64,000 nucleotides of DNA from Pholis gunnellus (lineage: Eukaryota > Chordata > Actinopteri > Perciformes > Pholidae). A program made the translations under genes and the position numbers. Below are positions 37,901-50,964 of this stretch, piece by piece (positions within the stretch are counted from its first letter, which is position 1; every line of letters starts with the position of its first letter). The notes below the pieces were generated by a model. It made no database searches, was not told where the DNA came from, and saw only the letters and a program-made list of their open reading frames with translations. The DNA is taken from the NCBI GenBank assembly GCA_910591455.2, contig OU342804.1:22904484-22968483 (forward strand), read 5' to 3'.

Positions 37901-40900
37901 CCCCCAGTGGTGTCTCTTTAAAAAAAAACTACATTTTCTGTCTGTCTCGTTAACTGGGAAATGTCTTGGTTGTCAGAATTACCTTGATTTTCTCTGATCT
38001 TTCCTGCAGACTCTGCTGCTTGGAGGATTTCCATGACTCAGCATGGTGTCCATTTATGAGTGATGCCGATGCCTTTCCACTTAAATCTGAAATAGACTGC
38101 GACTGTGGAGAAAAGGGGAAGAAAATCAAGGAAAAATAAACATGTCCCCACATGAACCATAACCTCTATTTTTAAAGACATTTTAATAGTTTATTTTTAT
38201 ACGTTTTTCTGTTCCTATTACCCATCACTGTCCACCATCAGTACAATGCCACTGGAAGGGCTCGTCTCCCTTAAGGAAACCACACCTTACCAAAAACAGT
38301 TAAGTTAATGGTCGCCTGGATTCAACAGCGCAATTTACATGCATTTTATTGCTGCTCCCACTGTGTCAGTGGCTTTCACCTCCTGCCAGCAGAACAGCTG
38401 TTATGTTGAATTATTTCTCCAACTTCCTACATATACAGGAATAAGCAGTCATTTGTACTTTTGCCTTATTTTTTTCAGACATTACAGATGACCTTTTATT
38501 CCAACACTGCTCAACATGTTTCTAATTTGAATATAAGAGAAGAGACATTTCAGGCTATAGCCTCAGTTTTCCGAGAACAGCCAACTTCCTTCTTCCCTCA
38601 TTCAGAAACCACTTATGTTACCATTTAGACTGATAGTCAAATTAAGTGAGAGGGAAATAGCCTGCTGTCTTCTGGTCGCGGCAAGGAAATGTTTTCTCCA
38701 TGTCTATGATTGAAGCATGAGAAAGTAATGAAGCCTGATGATTTTTTGGGAGGGGCTGAGATTGGAGCTAAATTACCACTGCAATACACCCAATTTAAAA
38801 TGAACTAAAAATGCAAAAGTGATAGAATCTCTTACAATAAACATTGCAGCGCTCCACCCATATGATGCATCCATCAAAAACAATGACCCAATTGGAGTAA
38901 AAAGAAGTGCAGCTTGTGACAGTCCTCGCACATTTTGGTAAGATTTGCCTAAACCCACAGTGTTGTAAAAGGGAAAATACGTATCACCTCATGTCTCTCT
39001 CACACACTGTCACACTCTATTGTTGCCTCTGTCTACAAGCTGAGTGCTCTCCGGTGGACACTGAAATGACTAAAGCAGCTGCTTCACCCCGGCACTATAA
39101 ATAGACTCTAGTGGAGGAGCTGAGCCGTGGATTCCAATCCCCCCCCCACCCCCGACCCATCACTGGTAATACAAAGAGAGAGACCGCCTTTACAAACATA
39201 CTGCAACCGGCCATTCACTGTCAACAAAGAAGTCATGCGTTAAAAAGTTAATCATCAATCTTGCTGAGTAACTATTTTCAATTCATTTACAAACAATAAA
39301 CTACAACTTTGATGCTCATCAAGACAAGGATCTAATTTTGACACAAATTAAATAATAAATATAAACATATAAATATAATATAAAAGATTAGTTTGCTCAT
39401 TGATAAAGATCCATTTCATAATTTTTCATACTGAGAGGATGTTAAAGGAATAGCTTGACATTTTGGGAAATGTGCATATTTGCCTTCTTGCCAAGATTTA
39501 GATGAAAGAGATCGATGCCACTCTATGTCTGTCTGGTTAGCTTAGCACAAAGACTTGAAACAGGGGGAAACAGCTAGCCTGGCTTTGTCCATGCTTAACA
39601 AAATCTAAATCTCAGTAAATAAAATGATAATCTCTCATTTGTTTAATCTGAACAAAAATCTGAGTGTAAAAACAACTGCTTGTGGTTTTATGTGCTGGAT
39701 TATTTCTTGTCCGGGCGCAATAACATCCTGCAGTCTCCAGCTGCCTGGCATCCTCACGGCGACAACGAGATGTGACAGAAGCATTGATTTTCTCATCAAA
39801 CTCTCGCAAGAAAATTATTATAATCAAACTATTTCTTTTAAATTCTTCCCTGTCCAAGGAGATCTTTGATAGGCTGGTTTAACATTTCTTCTAAAGACGT
39901 TTCAGCTGAAACACTTACAGCGGAGTTAAAATTCATGTCTGAATTTGACGAGGGATCCTCGTGGCTTCCTTGGTCTGGGAACATCTTCTCCAGGACGAGG
40001 AAGGCCAACAGGCCAGCGATTACCCACAAGCCCTGGGTCATGTAGTGGTTGTGTTTACCAGCTAGGATGAAAGCAGAGAGATTCAAACAAGACTGAATGA
40101 GTAAATGTAGAGAGTGAAAACAGAGCTACAACATGGGTGAGTGCTACAAGCAACAACTTAAACCAAGAGCTGCATTAAATAAACATAATAAACGTAATGG
40201 CATATTTGCGTTTGAAAGAAATGTAATGCATGATAAATATATTTTAAAATGAAAGGATATCTGAGGAATCACTGCTCTCAAATAAGGTTTACTGACATTA
40301 CACCAGTCTTTGTTGTTTGTGAAAAGGTCTTAAGCATTCTACTAGTAAGCAACTATAAATATCTTATTCTCATGTATGTCAGAGAAATGAAAAACAGCTA
40401 AAATACAAAAGGGGGTGATGGCATTAGTGGACAGGAGACCCACCTGAAGAGCGAGAGAGCTCCCATGCCTCAGGGAGGAGGTGAAGGAATACATCGCCAA
40501 GAAGACCTCCAATAGCAAAGCTCAGGAGCTGCTTCAGCCTCTGGCCACCAGCTGAGGAAACACAGGGAAGGAGAGCAAAGAAATAGGGTAGCAATTACTG
40601 AATACTGTGTTTAATTAAGAACTGCAGATTGATTTTGTGTGATTGTGACATCCCTCCGTCTGCCAGTTGCTTGTGTGGTTGGTTTGGCTTCCTGGCTCAG
40701 GAGCCAACGGGCAGAGTGGGAAAGGACATGAGGAAACTGCCTACACCCGAGGAAATTTGGCGTTAGCCTATTTATCTTTGCTTCCTCCCAGGCCTCCACT
40801 CCCCCGTCTGGTTTGGTTACGGTTTTGTGCTTTGTTTGCACCCGTCCCATCACACATTTAACTCATCCTTATTCTGTATTTATTACTGATCAACCCGATT

Positions 40901-42419
40901 AACAGTTTAACAGTTTGTGACAGTCTCTCTTTTTAGCACCAAAGTTACTTCCTCTTTGATATTTTAATATAAAATGGCACCGTTTCAAACGATTCATTTA
41001 TAATTTTTTAACAAGTTAAACATGATGCACACAAATCCACAAAACAGTGGCTCTGGCTCAGGCTACTAATATACACAGAGATTATGTGCTCCACAGAACT
41101 TTCTTTCTGCTTTAGGAGTTTCCTCAGTAACGACCAACCTCCGGTCAGGACTGCACTTGAAAACCCCACGGCCTAAAATACATCTGGAATGCCACGTTCC
41201 TGTGGGTGGGGCTGATCAAGAGGCTGCAGGCCTCAGGCTGACCTGCCTGGTCTGGTTATTGAAGTGCTTCCGCTCAGTTTCTCTCATGCGCAAATGCACA
41301 TAAAAACAGGTGGATTGAGATGCACTTTACGGGTTCACTTGCGATTACCTAACAGACAACATATCCAAATTACTTTAATTACACAGCTTTTTTAAATGAT
41401 TTGTTTTCCACTGTATATTTAATCTTTATCTGGTGTGGAATTGGGGGACCTTTCAACTAACAGTGTTCCCATTCAGTACAACACGCAGCTCTTGCTTCTG
41501 AACAAAACAAATTAAGTAAAAGTTTCCTGTAAATTGAAATCCTTCAGTCTCATCTCTACTTTAAGGCATGTTTATGCAGAAAAATATGCAATGGAGCTCA
41601 TGCCTTAAGTATTTTTCCAGGAAGTTCAAATGCCAAAGGAGGTGCAGCTGTGTCTACGAGTGGCTGACTAACACCCAGCAGAACTACTTGTCGAACTCAC
41701 TGGGGTTATTTTCCCCCCTTTAGAGGGTGTGGAGAGCGGAGATATATTACGGAGCCACTAAAAAGCTGGCATTTTACGTATATACTTAATAGGCTAATGA
41801 GGCTGAAATATTTATTTTACTGCAGAAATTTGAACTCTGAACTTTTCTGCTTTCAACACTGAAGTCTTTTTGTCATTTTATAGCTGTTTGACTTTCACTT
41901 GGCACCATTTGTGTTCATGTTGACATGTACCGACTGATTCCTGCTTTTCAAAAAATGATAGAACCAACTTAAAATATGTTCTCTTAAGTTACAGAGATAT
42001 CATGATGCATGTCTATTATCAATGTTGCTCTAAGGACAATAGTGTGATAGTATTGTATTGTGAGTAATTCACATGCAAGTTTAGTTTACATGTGGCCATC
42101 TCTTACCTTCTGTTTTGAGGGCTGCTCCAGCTTCAATGGGAATGACAATAAGGGGGAAAATCCCACTGAGGCCAACAGCAACAGAGCCCACCAGGGACAA
42201 GAGCCACACATGAAACTGTTCGCTGTATAAGATGTTTGCTTGGAGGTAATCGGTCAGGCTGGGGCCCGGTCCTGCAGCGGAGGCTGTTGCATGTGCCATG
42301 GACGTTTGTGTCATCTTGTGGCTGCCTGATGCCCCCCCGGAGGTCAGCATCAGCAGGGTAACTGGGATAAACAGAGCAGCTACAGCCCAGCTGGGCTTCC
42401 TACAGCTTCCACCTTTCAT
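34935..42419 (-). CDS. slc39a13: Zinc transporter ZIP13
   Basis: ZIP-family transporter that in mammals moves zinc from Golgi or vesicle lumen to the cytosol. Nine coding exons on the - strand join in phase: 42419-42107, 40551-40444, 40061-39919, 38102-37983, 37049-36960, 35756-35706, 35543-35411, 35331-35232 and 35010-34935. They encode 377 residues (human 371 from memory). Residues 1-32 look like a signal peptide. The LIV-1 subfamily motif HEIPHE is at 270-275, across an exon junction followed by VGDFAILLRAGFDRW. The helix IV motif is DNFTHG (241-246), with the Asp-first form expected for ZIP13. QSPKGT and WILPFTSGGFLYIALVNVVP distinguish ZIP13 from ZIP7. The loop at about 160-228, encoded largely by the fourth coding exon, is poorly conserved. 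The chosen ATG (42417-42419) is the one before the signal peptide; its context is weak (C at -3) and the frame is open further upstream. Confidence 0.95.
39445..39605 (+). repeat. Dispersed teleost repeat, copy 2 of 3
   Basis: It carries GAATAGCTTGACATTTTGGG, TTCTTGCCAAGATTTAGATG, GGTTAGCTTAGCACAAAGAC and GGGGGAAACAGCTAGCCTGG in order, matching the copies at 5.2 kb and 50.97 kb. It sits in an intron of slc39a13. Confidence 0.75.
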
Positions 42420-43438
42420 CCGTCCCACGTCCAAAAAGCACTTGCAACCAGTAATGCTGCAAAAGATGCACACTTTCAGACAAACAGGCCTGAGGCCTCC
42501 CCTGCACAGTCTCTAACACGTAGGAACATTTTAAATAAGCATGAAGTTAAGTCTGCAACTCACAATTATTTCACATCGATTTTTGGCATTCAGTTTCCTG
42601 GTTAGCAGGATAGACAAAGCAGCACATCCTCGCAATTGAGAGGCTGGAATAGAAGTGCCTGCATTTTTTGGTTGACCCAAATAAAAAAAATGTTTTTATT
42701 AAACTACAAACAGGTGTAAATTGTTGTGACTATGACCAGTTGCCGACACGTGCTTAAGTTGCGTTAAAAGTGAAGTTGCGCCAGGGAAAGAACAATCCAG
42801 AAGCACCAGAGTCCAGTGCGTGCTTCCTGTTGGCAGCTGGCTGCGGATATCTGGCAACGCTACTTTATTAAAAAAGCACCGTCAGGCTACAGTGAGAAGT
42901 TTAAGCAGCGTTGACCTCACTGCTACTGTTAATCATCTTCTGCAGTAAATGTTGCGATATAACGTAATATCAGGGATCAATAAGTGTTTGAAAGCATCTG
43001 CTGCTCATCATTTTCCTGTCAGTACGCAGGACAGATGAAGGATCAGTTAACTCACAAACAGTTACACGCATAACGTCAACTAACGTTCAATACGAAATAC
43101 ACAGACAACTGAAGCGCCACGGTGCTAAACTGACTAACAATGCGGCAAAGTAACGTCCCACTGAAACCCCGTGCTTTTGACAAAAGACACACTGAACTAA
43201 CGGTAGCTAACTCTGTGCGGAAAAGTTAGCAAGCTAACGTTAGCTGGTAAACATTCAGAGCCCTGTAACGTCCCACAGTCTGCTACAGACGTTAGCTCAC
43301 ACACAAAATCACGGCAAAATAAACGAAAACGGTTAGAACCGCACAACACCAGCACCACTTTTAGTAAGTTAGTGCTAACTTTAGGGGTCGACAAAACATC
43401 AAATAACGACATGAATGTGACATTTAATGTTGTAATAC

Positions 43439-43614
43439 CTTGTAGTTTCTGCAGGCTTTGCACCAGTGTGTCCCTGCCATCCAGGCTTGATGAAGGCAGG
43501 CTTGCTCCGCGGAGTTTCACCAGAGTCCCAGCTGCGGAGGGCAGGGATCCGCTGGCTGCAGGAGTAACTGTCGGTCACCACGGCTCCCCAAAACAGCCAC
43601 GTGTCAGGATCCTG
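43439..43614 (-). other. Probable 5' noncoding (or alternative coding) exon of slc39a13
   Basis: The first coding exon of slc39a13 is opened by a good acceptor (CATCTTTTGCAG, then CATTACTGG, exon edge at 42456). Upstream, a donor AACTACAAG followed by GTATTA lies at 43438. The - strand frame that feeds into the start codon stays open across this junction and through the whole exon. The left (5') border is nominal. Read as 5' untranslated sequence by default. Confidence 0.4.
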
Positions 43615-45064
43615 GAGAGAGGGGGGGAAACCGTATAAACAGGAGAGGAAAAAGACGGGACATGGATCCCCGCCCCACCAAAGATTCCAGGAAGTAACGT
43701 TAACGTAACATTTTGCCCCCAGAACTCCAGGAGAAGCCCCCAGGAGGAGAGTTGTGTTATATTTCATTGAAATGGTGGGGAAAAAAACAGGAGAGAAGGA
43801 ACCCAATGCATTCTTACACACTAGCTGACAATAAAGTTGTCGATGTTTACATTCAGGCACAATTACACACACACAGTCATAAAGGATATAGTGACTTTTA
43901 GCATAAGGCCGGTCTAGTTTAATTGGAGATAGCAGGATAAAACAACTGGGTTAATTGAAAGAAAGTTTCAGGGGAATCAGGGACTGGCTTTCTGAGTCCC
44001 AAAGGAGTTTCATTTCAGTAAAGGAATTTACTAAACCAGAAAATGTCCATATATCCCAGTCCTAGAAGCTGTTCCAAATGTGTGTGTGATGCATTCCTTT
44101 AATACAGTTCATCATACTCGCTTGTAATTGTATTAGTAGCCTAACACTTAAAACCCCTTTCACTACAGTATTGTTCTCATAATTCCCAACAGGTAGCCTA
44201 CTGGTCAACAACAGTCTACTCAGATGGGGCCTTGAGGACAACATTGACAGTAAGCTTGCACCATCATATGTAATTTCATACTCCTTTTGTTCTACTACCC
44301 AGTCTGTCTATACAACAAAGTGTACTATGTATACAGAGGGTCTTGGTGACAAAAATGTCCTTTAAGATAAATTAAGTTCTATCTAATATTAATAGCCCTG
44401 GGCTTTTCCAAAGAAGATATTGTAACATGTAACATGCATTGTACACGCGGTAGAAAAAAACACAGGTATAAATAGTGTGACACTGTCACAGCTCACTGGG
44501 ACACTTGATTAAAACAGAGCCCTCGTTAGTGTTATTAGTAACACCTGTTTTGCACAATGGCAAACAGAAATGTCTGTTGTGAATAATGCCTAATTGGAGT
44601 TACTCCAGATTTGGATATCATCACTATATACGTTCACATATACGTTGTAAGGTTTACATTGTTGTAAAAGTTACAAAAGTAAGTCTACTATTTAAGGCTT
44701 ATCAAAACATAGGGTTCCCAATTTGAGCACTCAAAGGACTGAGGAACCAACCTATCCAACAAGTCATCAGCCAAAGTAGATGCAGTCATTGACGAATAGG
44801 TTGCAAAACTTCTTTTTATTTCAATGATCCCTTAAAATGAATCCATGTTGGACTTCATTACAGACCTCTTCTCATCAGATTTGAGGTATTTCATATGATA
44901 TACATCACTGTGTCAATGTGGAATCTTCTTTGGCTCAGAGAAATACTGGTTGGATGTAAAAAATACATAGCTACATATATCACAAGACCAACTTACAATC
45001 AAGTGAGACAACCCCCCCATATAACATGTTTTATGTATAGACACTAAGATTTTATCACAAGTGA

Positions 45065-45245
45065 AAAGTACATTTACACAAGTACTGTAGTAAAGAACAA
45101 TTTATATGCTTGACCTTTACTTCGATAGTTACAGTTCATACTTTTACTCTACCACATTTCAGAGGCAAATATTGTGTTTTTTACTCCATTACATATTTTT
45201 GACAGCTGGAGTTGTTAGTTACATCGCACAAAACAATGCATTGAC
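45065..45245. repeat. Probable copy of the 'ACTTGAGTAA' dispersed repeat family
   Basis: The segment runs AAAGTACATTTACACAAGTACT, TTTACTTCGATAGTTACAG, TTTTTTACTCCATTACATAT and GACAGCTGGAGTTGTTAGTT. This order is typical of a repeat common between fish genes. A related segment with TACTTTTACTGAGG lies at 46.25 kb. Confidence 0.4.
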
Positions 45246-45540
45246 AAAGACTGAACCGCTGGGTTGTGACCCAATAAAAACACCCTGTTTACTTGGTGCT
45301 TCTGGGCATGTTTCAGATGTCTATACGTTGTTAGAAGTTCCACCAAAAGAGACATTTATCCTCTGACCTTTTCAGTTGGTTTCATTTAAAGTTACTGTGA
45401 GGACATTTTAACTGGTTATGAAACAGTGCCAACGTAATTAAACAAGACCATCAGCTAGAAGGTTGTTTTTTTCTATTCCTAATGCTTGTCATTGGTGCCA
45501 TCGGGTCGGCTTCTCTGTGAAATTAGACAAAACCATGCAG

Positions 45541-45746
45541 GTTCCCAAGACACTCCTTCAGCTCAGGCTCCAGCGGGGCCTCTGGCCTGCTGTCAGGAGC
45601 TCCGGTGGGAGGAGGAGTGCTCAGCGCCCGGCAGCAGCCTCTCCTCCTCTGGCCAGGAGCAGAGCTTCGCCTCGCTGCTCCTCTGGGAGCCAACACCGAC
45701 ACCACGCTGCTGGAAGTATCGGCTTCATTGCTGGGCCTGTGGAGGA
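45541..45746. other. GC-rich island with splice-like edges
   Basis: About 200 bases clearly richer in GC than their surroundings, open in three frames on + and one on -. On the - strand the edge CCCTTTCCTCCACAG is an excellent acceptor, and the frame after it runs about 70 codons (SNEADTSSSVVSVLAPRG at its start) to a stop. I recognise no family. It could be the terminal exon of an unidentified - strand gene, a noncoding exon, or a CpG-rich element. Confidence 0.2.
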
Positions 45747-48603
45747 AAGGGAGAACCAGAACTGAGCGGGGCAGACTTTCAGACCCTGCTGCATTCAAAT
45801 TAAAGGTTTTCCAAATGGACTTTGATGCTCGAAAACAATCCCTCTTTCGTCCACAGGGACCGCCAAAATCAACACAAAATGAAAGTTCCTTGAAATAACT
45901 TTAAATAACTGATCCAACTTATTTAATGTGTCAGAAAAAGGAAAAGATCAGAGAAAAGTAAAAAAAAAGAATATATATTTGTGTATTAGAACGTTGTTTT
46001 GTCTTCTATCCTGCCCCATTGATAATCTCACAACCCATCAGATTGATCTTGCTCCCCTTTGGAGAGGCCTGACCCCCAGGCTGGGAGCCACTGAGCCAAA
46101 TCTACCAAACTGTCTATAAAGTAGTCAAAACTAGCTCCACCTCGAGCAGCTGCAACAATAAAATACTTCATCAGTTTTAACAAACTAACATTATCATAGA
46201 TTATAATATATTAGTGTCATTCTTGCAAAATTAGTGAATTTTTCATTACTTCTGTACTTTTACTGAGGTCGGATTTTGAATGAATGCAGACATTTACTTC
46301 AAGTGCAGCAGTTTTATGAATTATGTATTGGTAGTTCTTCTCTCATCATCTTCTCTTGAACTATCTTTTAAACAAAAACAGTTTGTAAATGGTCAATCAT
46401 TAAAAGTAATTGTAACTGTAAAAGTAACTGTTGAACTGTTGAATATACAGTCTGTCAAGGTCCACAACAAGCACTTTGCTCCCATGTTTGAGTCCCGAGG
46501 TGTTCAGGACCATATCCCCACCTCACCTGTAGTAGAGCACCCAAGGTCCAACAGTACAAAACATTTCCTTAATTAACGGCTTGACCAGCAGGTGGTGCAT
46601 TTGACAGGAGTTCACTGCATAAATTATCGTGTGACATTTGCCCTGACAAGAGTCAAGAAAACAAATCATTATATTACCACAGCAATTACAGTCCATCTGC
46701 TTTTTAAATTTGTTTTGCACTTGTAGCTAAACACATAGGTCAGCAGTCTCTCCTGACTTAAAGTAAGAGTACTTGACACATTCTAGATCAACTGTAAAAA
46801 ACTGACATGAAGATAACCTGAATTGTTTTAAATGTACAAATGTATGATAATTAACATGCACCGTTAACTCCGTTCAACAACATTGTCGGAGTAAAACGGA
46901 TGACATGTTCTTGAGGCATGTTTTTAACATTTAAGAAGTCTACCCAATCTTTATGTTCTCAGATTTTTAAAAATAGACTTGTTGACTGCGTTTCTGACAA
47001 GCAAACTTAGCAGAGTCAGATGTGAAGATAACAAAGAAAAAAAACATGATTCATATCTGCACTGAGTCATCCTCGTCTGACTTGAGCAATACAAAAAGAA
47101 AGAGGAACTTGGTTGTTTGGTGGGATAGGGACCCAAAGCCTTATATGGGTGGATGTGGGTAAATGTGCGTTTTTATGTTTGTGTTGTTTGTGAGTAAAGA
47201 TATTATAAAACTCAAATGTTATTAGAATAGATTGAGATAACAGATTAGGCCTACTGTTGTGCTGCGTTGTGTAAAAAAATTGAAAAAGGTATCTTTCGCA
47301 TGTGAACCGTGTGTCTGGGCGTGTGTGTCCATGTGCCTTGTGATTCACCCTTGTCTAATAATACCCACAGTCTTGTCTGATAGTTGAATCTTGTGGAGTC
47401 CAGAGAAAATGAGGAATCAGGAATAAGAAGTGAGAGGGCTGGATGTCCCCTTGCAGGCATGTCAAGCGACCGTTCCATGTCATTGTGAAACACAGTATGG
47501 CCACTGAAACCTCTGCTGACTATCAGCCAGGAAGCATGGGCCCATTCTGTGGACAGTCCATCCACAGAACTAAAATATTCAATGTAAAAAGCTCTTGTTT
47601 TTGCAAATGTCTTAAGAATTGGACGTCAACCAGAATGCATTTAGTTAAAAGCCCACTCGTGGATCCAACTTTAGCCTAATAGAACCATGTAGATGCTGCT
47701 GGATTGCTTGTCAGGCTCACTGATGATGTTGTGCCTGTTGACAGCCCAGATCGTGCACCGCAAAATTGCATTGCATGTCAAAGTGACAATTTATTCTGTT
47801 AATTTAAGGCTCACACTGTTATGAGGCCTGCAGAGGTGCCAATATGCAATAAATCATCTGACACATGTCTTTCTGTTTTTTGAATTAGATACGATTTGCA
47901 TTCATCGCTGCACTGGAATTCAACTGTTTTCATTGTTAGCTGGCCAATTTCATATGCATATTTAGCAAACCTTATCACACAATCCCATAAGATAATGTTT
48001 ACCAAGCTCACTTTAGTTCTTAACCGTTTCTTTTTCAGTCATTTTACAACATACAGCATACACATTTTGTTGTTAACTTAAAAAGTTTGCTTATTTGTTT
48101 ACATGATCATGAGTTATAGTGCATACTTCTAAAAACTCTTTGCAATGTATTATGTTTGAGCAAACATTTCAGTATCTTTAAAAACATACATGTTGTCTCC
48201 CTGCAGCATCTGCAGATGAAAGGTGGTTTTATTTTGTAGAGGTTGGTCTGGACACAAAGTGGTACCATGGTACTGTAGCGGCATGTTCTGTTTCTACAAT
48301 GAGCTTGTCTCATTCATTCAGTGAGATCCGGTGTGAATGAGCGGATATGAATACTTATTATTTATTTGTAGCTTTGTATATCAGAGGGGTGCTACATCTA
48401 CTGTGACACTCCTTGTCACAATATTATCAAAATGTTAGTCACACCCAAATGCATGCCTCGTTTCACAATTCTGTAAATACATAATGAAATATATCATGTT
48501 CTATCACTCTGCTTTTTAAAATATAGTTAGTAAATTATAACAAGTACCTTCTGTTGAAAAACAGCATGATACATTATACTCTAACGAAAATATAAAGATT
48601 TTG

Positions 48604-48963
48604 TAACACTTTCTATGATGCCCATGTCTAAAATACATTACACACATATTTATAATGCATTGTATTATGCTTATTTCACTGTATCATTATAGCTATAAGG
48701 ACTCAAATATTCATAGTTCTTCATAACATTATAAAACATTGTATAATGACTTATACGGTCAAGTTTATTAACACTTCATAACTCCTGGTCACTTACTGAC
48801 ATTTTAGATTTCATGATATTGTTTCCACTTTACTTAAACAAATAATCACTACAGTATAGTGATTTACTATATAACAAGCTTGTAGTATATTGTATCTGCC
48901 TAATCCTCACACATTTATAAATATGTTTATGAGTTATAGATATGGGCGTCATAGAAAGTGTTA
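48604..48963. mobile_element. Terminal-inverted-repeat element (MITE), about 360 bases
   Basis: The left end TAACACTTTCTATGATGCCC pairs with the right end, whose reverse complement begins TAACACTTTCTATGACGCCC. The arms stay similar for about 50 bases (CATGTCTA / CATATCTA, then ACATATTTATAA in both). The interior is AT-rich with no coding capacity. No clear target-site duplication was seen. Related 'AACACTTT' starts occur near 56.08 kb. Confidence 0.75.
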
Positions 48964-49208
48964 GTGGACATGCAGTGTTGACACAATGACGTCAGTTTCA
49001 CTGTGTCATTGAGAGTTTGGTAATTAATATACGGCAAATTCAAAATAATGATATACGTTCAGCACTTATGGCGGCCACCGTCTTTAGACTGAAGATGTAA
49101 AGATGTGACCGAATGCACTGAACTCAGCAGCGTCAGGAGTTCACACTAGATTCACTGCCTTAAAAACTTGGTTTGTGGGAAATGTTTGTCACCTTCTTGT
49201 TTTAATAA

Positions 49209-49237
49209 GGAAGAAGAAGAAGGAGAAGAAGAAGAAG
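49209..49237. repeat. (GAA)n short tract
   Basis: An imperfect GAA/GAAG triplet repeat of about 29 bases. Confidence 0.85.
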
Positions 49238-49353
49238 CTCATGGTACCAAACTAAATTGGTAGAATTAAGGAAGTTTTTAGTTCCCCTGCTAATTCAGAG
49301 ATATATAGAAAGCCTGCATTTTTCAACCACCTTTGGCAATTTGCTTCCAGTAG

Positions 49354-50092
49354 TTCAACAACTCCCCTGTGGACACCATTACTGCTCATCACTGGATGTT
49401 GTACAGACGGCGACGGTAAGACGGTTGTTGAGTGAGCTTGTGGGCGTTTCCTGACTTTCCTTATACAAGCACACTGACACGAGATGGTGTTTTAGTGTTA
49501 CTTTGTGTATTGTAGGTATACAGTCTTGAGTTTTTCTGCCGATAAATCTGGTTTACAGTTTACTTACAGTATTTACTTTATCTCTAGTAATGTATTTGTT
49601 TGTTTGCTTTTGTTTTTAACTTGTAAGAATTCATGCAAGTCTTAAATTAGATTAGTTTATTACTAATAGTCTGCTTAACTCAACCATAGATATAAACAGA
49701 TAGATAGAGATTCTGCTGGTATAAATTTGGTCCTCAGATTTTATATCTTTAAGGTTTGACCTGATGTAAAGGAATTTAAATCTTTACATTTTTTTCCCTG
49801 TGCAAGGCTGAAACATATTGTGTTTACTTAAAATGCACAGACAACAATAAATGTTTCAGTTATCTTTTGGTTGGTTACTGGTTGCTATACACAATTAACA
49901 AAGTAAGTTATTATCTGTATCTATGCATCTAATATTTTGTTACTTTTCGGATAAAAAAAAAACCTTTCCTTTTTAACTGAATTACTCAACTAGCTCAGAA
50001 GAAATGGTGAGCGAAGACGATTACGAAATTTCCATACTGCCACAGGAGTTACAGAGTGTGGACATCAACCTGCAGTCACTCTGGTCAAACTG
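49354..50092 (+). CDS. Weak candidate: last two exons of an unidentified short gene
   Basis: A 65-base block at 49354-49418 lies between an acceptor (TTGCTTCCAGTAG) and a good donor (GACG, then GTAAGAC). A second block starts at about 50000 after a pyrimidine-rich tract ending in CTCAACTAG. If joined, one frame reads FNNSPVDTITAHHWMLYRR, continues through SEEMVSEDDYEISILPQELQ and stops at 50090-50092. An AATAAA follows at 50308. No family is recognised. Another frame of the same two blocks is also open for about 90 codons, which weakens the case. No upstream exons were found. It could be a noncoding transcript or chance. Confidence 0.15.
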
Positions 50093-50964
50093 ATGTTCTG
50101 CAGAGGAGGAGTGCAACACATCCTGTTGCGACGTAGCCTGTATCCTGTTTTCCACAGTCAGTGGTCATGCGCGTCATTCCCCTCTGCGAGGCTGTGCTGG
50201 CACAATCTCGTGACCCTGCACTGTGAATCTTATGATACTGAATCGAGGGAGACTCCACATGTCTGAGAAAAACCCTGAATGTCAGCAGAAAAATATGTAT
50301 AACAGCACAATAAATGTTGAGAAATGACTCTGGCTTTGGTCTGTCTTGCTAACAGTTAATAAGGAAGACCACAGTAAATAACCAACGTTTTCCATTTTAT
50401 AATCCCTATGTTTTTGAAGTGTTAAGTAGCAGTGTGAGCAGTGCTTCCTTCTGAATTTGTGTAGCCTCTCAAAATAAGTGCATACAAAGATACTGATGAG
50501 AACATTGACACCTCCACATAGCAGGCCCACAGACTCGAGGGGCCACAGTACGTGACTGTGTATAGTAAGAGGTGACAATGTAACAGTTTGCGTGCCTGTG
50601 AGGGCTTCAGCCATCAAAGATAGTATCTTGTGACTGCTTTCTGACAGAAAACTGTGAAGTGCTTAGTTACACCCTGTGGTGGTACCAAACCAGAAAGCAG
50701 CACTCGGTCAGTGCTACTGCAGGCACACATGTATGGAACTTCACAGTGTGTCACACTTCAAAGCAAATATAATAACGCTGCCAACTTTATTTTAAACTGT
50801 ATATCTAGTCAGACGTGTTGTTTATGAGAGTGGTCCATTCTGTAACTGCTGGTGGACACAATAACATGAACACCTGCTCAGCGTAAGGCAATCCATTGTC
50901 TTAGCACTTTATAGTTTTTCCGGCCATAGATAGTGTTTTTTATATTGGCTTGTTGTTTTGCATC

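Larger units (their letters stand above)
43900..49200. other. Long interval between slc39a13 and spi1, left part
   Basis: No recognised gene was found. It is AT-rich with dispersed-repeat phrases near 45.1 and 46.0-46.3 kb, one GC-rich island at 45.54-45.75 kb and one inverted-repeat element at 48.6-48.96 kb. Several frames of 60-100 codons are open on both strands but carry no motif I recognise. Confidence 0.5.

Noticed and set aside
43372..43638. + strand open frame opposite the slc39a13 leader
   Set aside because: No recognised motif, no clear splice donor and no downstream exon. The region is better explained as the GC-richer 5' end of slc39a13.
47251..47679. Open frames on both strands near 47.3-47.7 kb
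   Set aside because: About 100 and 78 codons with no recognisable domain, no strong splice borders and AT-rich surroundings.
50282..50617. 111-codon - strand frame with a hydrophobic run
   Set aside because: The hydrophobic segment alone is not evidence. The frame has no family similarity I recognise and no supporting exons.
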